NCBI GenBank assembly: GCA_020633235.1 | Contig: JACKEA010000007.1 | Span: forward strand, 310,001 to 374,000 | Source: Polyangiaceae bacterium | GTDB taxonomy: Bacteria > Myxococcota_A > Polyangia > Polyangiales > Polyangiaceae | Direction: 5' to 3' | Length of the DNA: 64,000 bases | Shown: piece after piece, positions 48,732 to 56,338 of the stretch | Numbering within the stretch: position 1 is the first letter of the stretch | How the letters are laid out: every line of letters starts with the position of its first letter | Program-made: the position numbers and the translations under genes | Notes under the pieces: generated by a model | Databases searched by the model: none | The model's input: only the letters and a program-made list of their open reading frames with translations | Told to the model about the DNA's origin: nothing

Positions 48732-49202
48732 TCAGCGCGAGACGCCGAAGGCAATTTTGGCGACGGAACCCTGTTTCAGCAAATCCAGCACGTGCACCAC
48801 GCTGCCCCAGGCCACGTCCTTGTCCGCCCGGATCACCGCGCGAACGTCCGGATTTCCGTCGTGGGCCTGCTGGGCGATGCGCCGTAGATCGTCCACGTTG
48901 CTCAGCGGCTTGCCGTTCACGGACACGGCACCGTCCCGGGTGAGCTCGACGCTCAGGACCGGCGATACCGCTTCCGCCGTGCCGGCCGTGGGTAGCGCCA
49001 CTGGCGGCGCGAAGTCTTCCGTTTTCGGCAAATCGTAGGGCACGGCCTTCACGGGTGGCGGCGTGCTCTCGCTCTCTCTCGTGCTCGTCGGCGTTGCCGG
49101 TGCTGCCGCAGGCGTCGGCTCCGCGCAGCGTGCCGGAGGCGGCGTCGTTGTACTGCAACCGGCAGTGAAAACTACAAATAGCGACAGCGCTGCGCGAATC
49201 AT
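48732..49202 (-). CDS. Lipoprotein with ExbD/TolR-like domain
   Basis: 156 aa from ATG 49200-49202. Lipobox TAGC (Cys 16), Pro/Thr/Glu linker, then VLSVELTRDGAVSVNGKPLS, DDLRRIAQQAHDGNPDVRAV, IRADKDVAWGSVVHVLDLLK, GSVAKIAFGVSR: the periplasmic domain of ExbD/TolR. The usual transmembrane helix is replaced by a lipid anchor, so it cannot sit in the ExbB complex in the standard way. 40 bp upstream of the sigma gene. Similar plan at 8449-8859. Confidence 0.7.
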   Translation of the reverse strand: MIRAALSLFVVFTAGCSTTTPPPARCAEPTPAAAPATPTSTRESESTPPPVKAVPYDLPKTEDFAPPVALPTAGTAEAVSPVLSVELTRDGAVSVNGKPLSNVDDLRRIAQQAHDGNPDVRAVIRADKDVAWGSVVHVLDLLKQGSVAKIAFGVSR

Positions 49203-49342
49203 GGCGCCGATCTTATGCGTCGAGTTGCGCGCTGCACGGACAAATCGAACCTCCGCCGGTTGTGCACCCCTCGCGTCTCGTGAGAGAAGGAAGGATCTAT
49301 CCTCAGGCCAATTTGCCGAGGATTGCAAAAGGGAAGAGATCA

Positions 49343-51124
49343 ATGAGACGAGACACGAGGTCCCTCTACGGGGGACTGATTGCGGGAGCGGTGTTGCTCC
49401 TCGGCGCTCTGGCTCCCATCGGTTGCGGAAGCGACTCGAGCAGCTCGTCGCCCGGTGGCGGCGGTTCGGGGGCAACTGGTGGCTCTGGAGCGACCGGCGG
49501 TTTCGGCAATACCTCAGGAACCGGCGGCGGAAATGCCGATGCCGGCCCGCAGTGCCCTGGCGCGACCTTGTGCAACGGCGCTTGTGTGCAGACCAACTAC
49601 GATCCGGCGAACTGCGGCTCCTGCGGCAACGCCTGCGCGACGGGTGAGGTGTGCTCGAGCGGCACCTGCGGCCTGACGTGCACCGGCGGCAGCACCCAGT
49701 GCGGAACGACCTGCACCAACACGGACGTGGATCCCGCCAACTGCGGAGCGTGCGGCACGGCCTGCGCGACGGGTGAGGTGTGCTCGGCGGGAACCTGCGC
49801 GTCCCAGTGCCTGGGTGGCACCACGGACTGCGGCGGCAAGTGCGTCGACACCGCCCTGGATCCGGCGAACTGCGGAGCGTGCGGCACGGCCTGCGCGACG
49901 GGCGAGGTGTGCTCGAACGGCACCTGCGGCTTGGCGTGTTCCGGCGGCACTTCCAAGTGCGGGACGGCGTGCGTGGACACCAACACGGATCCGGCGAACT
50001 GCGGCGCGTGCGGCACGGCGTGTGCGACGGGCGAGGTGTGCTCGGCGGGCACCTGCGGCCTCAGCTGCGTGGGCGGCACCACCAAGTGCGGGACGGCGTG
50101 CGTGGACACCAACACGGATCCGGCGAACTGCGGAGCGTGTGGCACCGCGTGCGCGACAGGCGAGGTGTGCTCCGGCGGCACCTGCGGCATCGTGTGCGCC
50201 GGCGGAACGACCAAGTGCGGGACGGTTTGCGTGGACACCAGCACGGATCCGGCGAACTGCGGCACGTGCGGCACGGCGTGCGCGACGGGCGAGGTGTGCT
50301 CGGGCGGCACCTGCGGCCTGTCGTGCTCGGGCGGCACCACCAACTGCAGCGGCCAGTGCGTGAACCTGCAGACCGACGTGGCCAACTGTGGTCAGTGCGC
50401 GAAGCCCTGCGCTACGGGTCAGGCGTGCGTGGCCGGCGCGTGCGAGCTCACTTGCGGTGGCGGTACCACCAAGTGCGGCACGGCCTGCGTGGTGCTGGAC
50501 AACGATCCGAACAACTGCGGCGCCTGCGGTACCGTGTGCGCTGCAGGTAATTACTGCGCGGCGGGTGTGTGCAAGGCGGCTTGCTCCAATCCGACGCCCA
50601 CGGTGCTGTTCACCGAGGACTTCTCGAGCAACGGCGCCGGTTGGACGCTGGGGACCGACTGGGGCATCGGCAACGCCACGGCTTCCAGCGGGCAAAACCA
50701 CTTCAATCCGGATCCCGCCACGGATCACAGTCCCTCCGGTAACGGCGTGGCCGGTGTGGTCATCGGTGGCAACGCGCCAACGGCCCAGCACGGCTTCTAC
50801 TACCTCACCAGCCCCATCATCAACGCGGCGGGCGCCACGTCGCTGCAGCTGAGCTTCTGGCGCTGGCTGAACAGCGATTACACGCCGTTCATGCAGAACA
50901 ACGTGCAGGTGTTCGATGGCACCAACTGGGTCACTGTGTGGCAGTCCGGGCCCTCTCCCGGCATCCAAGACAACCAGTGGACGCAGCTCACCTACGACAT
51001 CAGCGCGTACGCCAACGCCAACCTGCGGGTGCGCTTTGGCTACAGGATTGGCAACGCGGGTGTGTACACCGTGTCGTCCTGGAATCTCGACGACGTCACG
51101 GTGACCAAGGTCACCTGCAACTAG
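49343..51124 (+). CDS. Cysteine-repeat lipoprotein with C-terminal jelly-roll
   Basis: 593 aa from ATG 49343 (weak GGGAAG upstream). Lipobox IGC (Cys 28), Gly/Ser/Thr linker, then eight to nine modules of about 43 aa of the form DPANCGACGTACATGEVCSA, GTCGLSCVGGTTKCGTACVD (Stig1-like), encoded by near-identical 129-bp repeats. A C-terminal beta domain of 170 residues (TEDFSSNGAGWTLGTDWGIG, QLSFWRWLNSDYTPFMQNNV, LTYDISAYANANLRVRFGYR) resembles carbohydrate-binding jelly rolls. Surface adhesin likely. Confidence 0.8.
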   Translation: MRRDTRSLYGGLIAGAVLLLGALAPIGCGSDSSSSSPGGGGSGATGGSGATGGFGNTSGTGGGNADAGPQCPGATLCNGACVQTNYDPANCGSCGNACATGEVCSSGTCGLTCTGGSTQCGTTCTNTDVDPANCGACGTACATGEVCSAGTCASQCLGGTTDCGGKCVDTALDPANCGACGTACATGEVCSNGTCGLACSGGTSKCGTACVDTNTDPANCGACGTACATGEVCSAGTCGLSCVGGTTKCGTACVDTNTDPANCGACGTACATGEVCSGGTCGIVCAGGTTKCGTVCVDTSTDPANCGTCGTACATGEVCSGGTCGLSCSGGTTNCSGQCVNLQTDVANCGQCAKPCATGQACVAGACELTCGGGTTKCGTACVVLDNDPNNCGACGTVCAAGNYCAAGVCKAACSNPTPTVLFTEDFSSNGAGWTLGTDWGIGNATASSGQNHFNPDPATDHSPSGNGVAGVVIGGNAPTAQHGFYYLTSPIINAAGATSLQLSFWRWLNSDYTPFMQNNVQVFDGTNWVTVWQSGPSPGIQDNQWTQLTYDISAYANANLRVRFGYRIGNAGVYTVSSWNLDDVTVTKVTCN

Positions 51125-51192
51125 TCGTCGAAGCGACGTGAACCGTGCCCCCCGCTGGCCGCGCCGGCGGGGGGCGTTTCTTTGTGGGCGCG

Positions 51193-51216
51193 GGGTTCCG
51201 CGGCGTCGCGACAAAC
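51193..51216 (+). promoter_or_regulatory. Dispersed intergenic motif
   Basis: ggttccgcggcgtcgcgaca then aacc, about 110-135 bp before the MutS-like start. Confidence 0.45.
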
Positions 51217-51326
51217 CCAAACATCGAGCCTTGGTGGAAAAGGGCGGCTCGAGTGGATTTATCGAGGCGTATCGAGCTGGAAACGACGCTGCCGAGCTTG
51301 CAGGATCGAGCCGGGAGGAACTTTTC

Positions 51327-52973
51327 GTGACGAAGGGTGTCGCGAGCGAGATGGCTCAACCGGACTTGTTGCATCCGACACCGCGGGTGCGGGTGGATCC
51401 GCAGGGGACGCGGCTCGCGGTGGAGCTGGCATTTGCCGGAGGCACCGGCGGCGGGCTGTTCGAGGAGACGCTGGATCGCGCGAGCTTCGCGCCTTCGAGC
51501 TGGGAGCCCGCGGCTTTCATGAACGACCTGTTCCTGACGCGCTTCGTGGCGGGCTGCTTCAAGATCCGACTGGGCAAGAACGAGGTGCTGCCGCTGGGCA
51601 CGCACCTGGTGCGGCTGCTTGGGCAACCTCCCAAAGAGCTGGCCATCGTGGAGCACCGGCGGGCGATCCTGCGGGAGCTGTCGGCGTCGCCGGAGCTGGT
51701 GAAGGAGCTCCGGGAGCTGTACGTGGCGCTGGCGCGGCTCCGGGCGCTGCTGGAGAACACCGGCGGCGGGCGCGATTGGGATCCGGTGCGGCGTCAGCTC
51801 GACATATTGCAAGCGCTCAAGCTGGTGTTCGATCGCATGGCGACGGGGTTTGCGTCGTCGCGCTCGGGGCTCTCGGTGCTGGCGGAGTTCGGCTTGCGGG
51901 TGCAATCGGGGGAGCCGTATCAGTCACTCTCGGATCTGCTGCGCTACGACGAGCGGCGCGCGACCCTGAGCTTGAACATCGGCGTGGGGGCGGACGGGCG
52001 CATCCGCGGGTTCGAGGTGGTGTCGGTTCAAGAAGACGCGGACAACCCCTTCACCAGCTCGCCGCTGCGGCGCCTTCTGTCCAAGGTGGAGCTGTTCTTG
52101 CGCGGCTATCGCTTCGGTGATGGCGAGGTGATGGCACGGCTGGTGGACGCGGTGTTCTCCGGTGTGGTGGACGAGGTCGTCGCGCTGATTCAACTGTTCG
52201 GCGACATGGAGCTGTATCTCGGCGCCATCGGGTTTGCGGAGCAGGCTCGGGCGGCGGGTCTCGAGGTGTGCTTGCCGGAGCTGGTGGAGCCCGAGGCGCC
52301 GCGGAACCTCGAAGGCCTGTTCAATCCGCTGCTGCTCATCAGCGGGATCCAGCCGGTGCCGTGCAACCTGCAGACGGCGGAGCTCTGCACCACGGTGCTG
52401 GTCACCGGTCCGAACTCCGGCGGCAAGACGCGGCTCCTGCAGTCCGTGGGGCTGACACAGCTGATGGCGCAGTCCGGCTTGTTCATTCCGGCGCGGGCCG
52501 GGGCCGTGTCGCTCACGTCGAGCTTGGTGATGTCCCTGATCCAAGAGACGAAAGCGGATCAGGCGGAAGGCCGGCTCGGGATGGAGCTGATCCGCATTCG
52601 CGATCTGTTCGAGCGCCTGCCCCCGGGAGCGATGGTGCTCTTGGACGAGCTATGCTCCGGGACGAACCCGAGCGAAGGCGAGGAGATCTTCGAGCTGGTG
52701 GTGACCATGCTGGCGAAGCTCCAGCCGCAGGCGTTCATCACCACGCACTTCTTGGCCTTCGCGGCGCGGCTCGCGCGAGAGCAGAAGATCCCGAAGCTCG
52801 CCTTCATTCAGGTGGAGCTCGACGAAGAACGGCGCGCCACGTATCAATTCTCTCCTGGCGTGGCCACCACGTCCCTCGCGGGCCACGCGGCGGAGCGCCT
52901 GGGCGTGACGGGGGAGCAGCTGGAGACGCTCATCGAGCGGAACATCCAGCGCTGGAAAACGGCCGCTGAATGA
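51327..52973 (+). CDS. MutS-related ATPase
   Basis: 548 aa from GTG 51327, 6 nt after GGGAGGA; the frame extends upstream without a better start. Domain III-like lever helices (LGLFIPARAGAVS region is in the ATPase; helices ELVKELRELYVALARLRALL, PVRRQLDILQALKLVFDRMA before it) and MutS domain V: Walker A TVLVTGPNSGGKTRLLQSVG (about residue 360), LVMSLIQETKADQAEGRLGM, Walker B GAMVLLDELCSGTNPSEGEE, FITTHFLAFAARLAREQ. Lacks mismatch-recognition domain I and the MutS2 Smr domain. Such lone MutS-like ATPases are of unknown role. The stop overlaps the next ATG by 4 bp. Confidence 0.8.
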   Translation: MTKGVASEMAQPDLLHPTPRVRVDPQGTRLAVELAFAGGTGGGLFEETLDRASFAPSSWEPAAFMNDLFLTRFVAGCFKIRLGKNEVLPLGTHLVRLLGQPPKELAIVEHRRAILRELSASPELVKELRELYVALARLRALLENTGGGRDWDPVRRQLDILQALKLVFDRMATGFASSRSGLSVLAEFGLRVQSGEPYQSLSDLLRYDERRATLSLNIGVGADGRIRGFEVVSVQEDADNPFTSSPLRRLLSKVELFLRGYRFGDGEVMARLVDAVFSGVVDEVVALIQLFGDMELYLGAIGFAEQARAAGLEVCLPELVEPEAPRNLEGLFNPLLLISGIQPVPCNLQTAELCTTVLVTGPNSGGKTRLLQSVGLTQLMAQSGLFIPARAGAVSLTSSLVMSLIQETKADQAEGRLGMELIRIRDLFERLPPGAMVLLDELCSGTNPSEGEEIFELVVTMLAKLQPQAFITTHFLAFAARLAREQKIPKLAFIQVELDEERRATYQFSPGVATTSLAGHAAERLGVTGEQLETLIERNIQRWKTAAE

Positions 52974-53929
52974 CGCTGCTGGCCAACAAGAAGATGTCCC
53001 CGGAGCTGGCCGCCCGGGTGCGCGCCAGCGTCTCCGGCCGGGGACAGTCCGGGGCGCGGCTGCCGCCGCGGATGATGGCACTGGTGCGCGCGGGGCTGTT
53101 CACGGTGATCGTCGCGGGCATCGCCTGGCTGTCGTGGACCTTCCGGCGGGCACAGAAGGAGATCGACCGGCAACGCGCCGAGCTCTTGGAACGCGTGCGG
53201 CGAGAGTCCGCCGGAGTAGACGCGGAATCTCTGGAGCCGCGGCTACGACCGTGGCTCACGCTGTTTGCCGGGCGTTACGACGGCGACAAGGTGTCGGATG
53301 CGCTGCGGGCACCCGGTGCCCTGGAGAAACAGCTGGCGGACGCGACCATCTACGTGCGAGGTCCGGTGTCCGGATTCGGCGGTGGCGAGCTGGCGGAGAG
53401 CGCGGCGCACTCTTACGAAGACGCCTTCGTGCGCTGCCTGGTGAAGCCGCCCAAGAAGCGCACGGAAAAGGAGCTGCGCCGCCGTGCGCGCAGCCGCAGC
53501 GAGCTCGACAACGTGCTTCGCTTGCACGACGCGTTGGTGGGCGCCGCGTTCATGAACGAGAAATGGCAGGAGCTGGTGGCGACGGCGACCTCACCGGACG
53601 AGCTGACGCGCCTGTCCAAACAGCTGGACAAGGCGCCGCTGGAGGAGACGCGCAAGGCGGCCAAGGCTCGCCTGTTGCTCGTGGCCATGGACGAGCCGGG
53701 GGATCGCGAGAAGCCCGCGGAGCTCGATGGCGAGCGGCCGCACCAGGTGCGGGTGGGGCTCGTGGATCTGGCGTCCAAGAAGGTGTTGCTCAAGCTGCGC
53801 CGTCCGGTGGATCCGAGCTGGGTGTCACCCGCGGCACGCGCCGAGCTGGCCAACGGCATAGACAGCTGCGCACTGGCGCTGGACGTGCGTGAAGCCATCA
53901 CCACGCCTGTGGCATCGGACGCACGTTGA
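52970..53929 (+). CDS. Membrane-anchored hypothetical protein coupled to MutS-like gene
   Basis: 319 aa from ATG 52970, overlapping the preceding stop. One transmembrane helix, ALVRAGLFTVIVAGIAWLSW (about 36-55), followed by a coiled coil FRRAQKEIDRQRAELLERVR and a large soluble domain with LTLFAGRYDGDKVSDALRAP and LDNVLRLHDALVGAAFMNEK. The C-terminal third is basic/acidic. No family recognised. Coupling suggests it anchors or modulates the ATPase. Confidence 0.6.
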   Translation: MTLLANKKMSPELAARVRASVSGRGQSGARLPPRMMALVRAGLFTVIVAGIAWLSWTFRRAQKEIDRQRAELLERVRRESAGVDAESLEPRLRPWLTLFAGRYDGDKVSDALRAPGALEKQLADATIYVRGPVSGFGGGELAESAAHSYEDAFVRCLVKPPKKRTEKELRRRARSRSELDNVLRLHDALVGAAFMNEKWQELVATATSPDELTRLSKQLDKAPLEETRKAAKARLLLVAMDEPGDREKPAELDGERPHQVRVGLVDLASKKVLLKLRRPVDPSWVSPAARAELANGIDSCALALDVREAITTPVASDAR

Positions 53930-53985
53930 GGGCGTAATTTTGCTGGAATTCCCAGCTGGAACGGTTTCTGCTCTCCGCTTCTGCC

Positions 53986-54756
53986 ATGAAGAAGCTCGCA
54001 CTCGTTGCAGTCACGTTCCTGGGGGGATGCACCACGCTCGGCCCGATGCCGGCCACCACCGGGATGGTCGCGCCCGCCGTCGGCAAGGCCGGGGTGGAGC
54101 TGCAAGCTGGAGCGGTGCCCGGGTACTACCTGAGCCAGTCCACACGCGAGGAAGCGAAGGGCACGGCCATCGGCCAAGCCGGCGGCATGATCGAGCCGGT
54201 GGCGGGGGTGGGCGTTGGCGCGCGCTACGTGAACAGCGCCGGGAGCGACGGCTACGTGGAGCCGATGATCCGCTACCGCACCCACGTAGACCAAGAGAAG
54301 CGCTTCACCGCCGTGGCCGTGGGTTATGGCACGCACGCCAAGGGCGGCGAGAGCAAGGCCGACTACAGCGCCACCCGCGGCGGCCTCGAGCTGGGCGCGG
54401 ATGCGCTGGTGTCGCCGGAGAGCAAGTGGGCGGAGGTGCACGCCTTCGCGGCGGCTTCCGTCACCGGGCTGGACGTCAGCGGGCACTACTGCATGGACGG
54501 CAAGGGCTACGGTACGGATTGCGGTGACGCGGGCGTGGCCGTGGCGGCGGATGCCGGTGGCTTCTACCCGGCGGGCACCGCGGGCGTCGCGTTGGACTTC
54601 GGGCGTCACCTGGACTCCGTGTTCCACGGCGGGCGGCTGGCGCTGATGGGCAGCGTGGGGACGCAGCCGGCGCTCCAGAACGCAGAGCAACAGAGCGCAC
54701 GGCCGTACGTTGCCGGCGGGCTCACCCTGACGCTCGGGGGTGGCGCGTCAAAGTGA
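53986..54756 (+). CDS. Lipoprotein/outer-membrane barrel-like protein
   Basis: 256 aa from ATG 53986. Lipobox GGC (Cys 15), then amphipathic strands GKAGVELQAGAVPGYYL, GGMIEPVAGVGVGARYVNSA, EPMIRYRTHVDQEKRFTAVA, HAFAAASVTGLDVSGHYC, terminal PYVAGGLTLTLGG. Looks like a short beta-barrel with lipid anchor. Ends 9 bp past the stop of the convergent acyltransferase gene. Function unknown. Confidence 0.65.
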   Translation: MKKLALVAVTFLGGCTTLGPMPATTGMVAPAVGKAGVELQAGAVPGYYLSQSTREEAKGTAIGQAGGMIEPVAGVGVGARYVNSAGSDGYVEPMIRYRTHVDQEKRFTAVAVGYGTHAKGGESKADYSATRGGLELGADALVSPESKWAEVHAFAAASVTGLDVSGHYCMDGKGYGTDCGDAGVAVAADAGGFYPAGTAGVALDFGRHLDSVFHGGRLALMGSVGTQPALQNAEQQSARPYVAGGLTLTLGGGASK

Positions 54757-55629
54757 GAGCACGCGCAACATCGGCTCGACGAACAGCGGGGAGCAGCCGA
54801 GCACCGCGCACACGGTCCACACGTGCTGCGCGGCGCGCGGCCAACGCGCCACCTGAACGCGGGTTTCGCCCACCGCGATCAGACCTTGCGCCAGGAAGAA
54901 GCCGGCCATGGGCAGCGCCCAACGGACGCCGATGGGCGCCGCGACGAGATAGAAATGGAGCAGGGCGCTGGTGACGAACCCCGCCGCGACGCCGAGCCGC
55001 GCATGACCGCGGCGGGCCAAGGGCAAGAATGCGTGGCGACGGAACCATGCTTGCACGTTGAGGTTCCAGTGCTCGCCCCAAAACTGACGCACCGTGTGGG
55101 CGCGAATGGGGGAGCGGTGTTGCGTCGGTACGCGCAGACCGCCGGCCGCGAGGACGCCCACGGTGAGCGCATTGGCGGCATCCGCCGCGGCGTACACGAG
55201 CACGGCACCGCCGAGCCAGCGCAGGGTGAGCCCCGACGCGCCGCCCACGGCGGGGGCAACGCGCACGACGAGCGCGAGGCCCAGCGCGCCGAGGGTGGCG
55301 TAGGCGATGAACGTGGCGAAGTGGCGGAGCTCGAAACTGCGGGGGATGCGCCGGCGCGCGCGCACGTCGAACACCGCGAACATCAGCCACACGCGGTCCA
55401 CTGTCGGCCACTGACGCGAGTCCCGCGCGAGGTCGATGGCGCGCACGACGAACACCATGCAGCCGAAGGCGAGCAGCACCCGCGCGTAGAGCGGCTCGAC
55501 GAGCAGCGGTAGTGCCAGGGTCGTCAGGGCCAGCGCGACGCCCAGCGCTCGCGTGCGCCCCGCCGTCACGACGCCCACGGCAATGCCAGCGACGGCAAAC
55601 GCAGCCAAGGCGACGGGGGCGGACAGCAT
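54748..55629 (-). CDS. MBOAT-type acyltransferase (wax-synthase-like)
   Basis: 293 aa from ATG 55627-55629. Eight or so hydrophobic helices (VALAAFAVAGIAVGVVTAG, ALGVALALTTLALPLLVEPL, LLAFGCMVFVVRAIDLARDS). The conserved signature VRQFWGEHWNLNVQAWFRRH and LLHFYLVAAPIGVRWALPMA with TSALLH carry the presumed catalytic His, as in membrane-bound O-acyltransferases of the wax-ester synthase type. Would transfer an acyl chain to an alcohol or sugar; acceptor unknown. Inner membrane. Confidence 0.75.
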   Translation of the reverse strand: MLSAPVALAAFAVAGIAVGVVTAGRTRALGVALALTTLALPLLVEPLYARVLLAFGCMVFVVRAIDLARDSRQWPTVDRVWLMFAVFDVRARRRIPRSFELRHFATFIAYATLGALGLALVVRVAPAVGGASGLTLRWLGGAVLVYAAADAANALTVGVLAAGGLRVPTQHRSPIRAHTVRQFWGEHWNLNVQAWFRRHAFLPLARRGHARLGVAAGFVTSALLHFYLVAAPIGVRWALPMAGFFLAQGLIAVGETRVQVARWPRAAQHVWTVCAVLGCSPLFVEPMLRVLSL

Positions 55630-55818
55630 CAAGCGAGCATGTAGCAAGGCACATGCCGCGCAAATCCGCGACGTTTCCCCCGTTGCGCCGCTGCCCACCG
55701 CACTTTGTGTCAGCGCCGCCGCAGGGGCACTGCCAATTCGTCATTCATCATGGGGATGTTGGTCCGGCGCGAGCCCCGTCTTGTTTGCGGAAGGCGAGGA
55801 GCGCAAGATCACGGCGCG

Positions 55819-56196
55819 ATGTCGGACGACCGCGATCGCCGTGCCATCCTCGCGCGCCGCAAGCTGCTCGTCGCGTCGGCCCTCGCCGGACTCGCCGCCA
55901 CCAGCTGCGACAAGGTGAATCCGTTTCGGCCGTGCCTGTCGCCGGCGTCGATCCCCGAGGGCGGGACGACCAATACGGGAGGGCCGGCCACGGCGCAGCC
56001 GTGCCTCGAGCCGATGCCGCCGCGGGACGCCGGCGCTCCGGAGCCGTGCCTGTCACCCCCGCCGCAGCCATGCTTGTCGCAAACCGCGCCGCAGCCGTGC
56101 TTGGCTCGAGCGCCACCCACCGACGCAGCCGCCGGTGCGGAGCCAGAGCCGCAGGTGTGCCTGAAGATCGCGCCGCCGCCCATGCCGAAGAAGTAA
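55819..56196 (+). CDS. Exported protein with PCL repeats
   Basis: 125 aa from ATG 55819. Basic start, hydrophobic ARRKLLVASALAGLAATSC (Cys about 26 as lipobox), then seven PCL/VCL-type repeats separated by Pro/Ala/Gly (RPCLSPASIPEGG, QPCLEPMPPRDAG, EPCLSPPPQPCLSQ, QPCLARAPPTD, QVCLKIAPPP). Unusual proline-cysteine stalk; could bind metal or cross-link. Family not named. Confidence 0.6.
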   Translation: MSDDRDRRAILARRKLLVASALAGLAATSCDKVNPFRPCLSPASIPEGGTTNTGGPATAQPCLEPMPPRDAGAPEPCLSPPPQPCLSQTAPQPCLARAPPTDAAAGAEPEPQVCLKIAPPPMPKK

Positions 56197-56245
56197 CGCT
56201 CGCGGAAGGGTCGAAGCAGTGGCGTGCGCGGGTTCGGGCCGGCAG

Positions 56246-56266
56246 TGCCCGCGGCGGACCAACACC
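56246..56266 (+). promoter_or_regulatory. Dispersed intergenic motif
   Basis: tgcccgcggcggaccaacac then c, 73-93 bp before the beta-helix gene. Confidence 0.45.
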
Positions 56267-56338
56267 CATTGCAACAGGATCGCAACAGCGTGATTCCCGC
56301 TTAGCGCCTAGCTTCGATGGCGGAAGCGAGGTTTCACG

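Noticed and set aside
55640..55744. Minus-strand frame with CPCGGADTKCGG resembling a SEC-C motif
   Set aside because: The spacing and flanking residues do not fit SEC-C (CPCGSGKKYKKCH), it lacks a continuing domain, and it overlaps the acyltransferase start in another frame.
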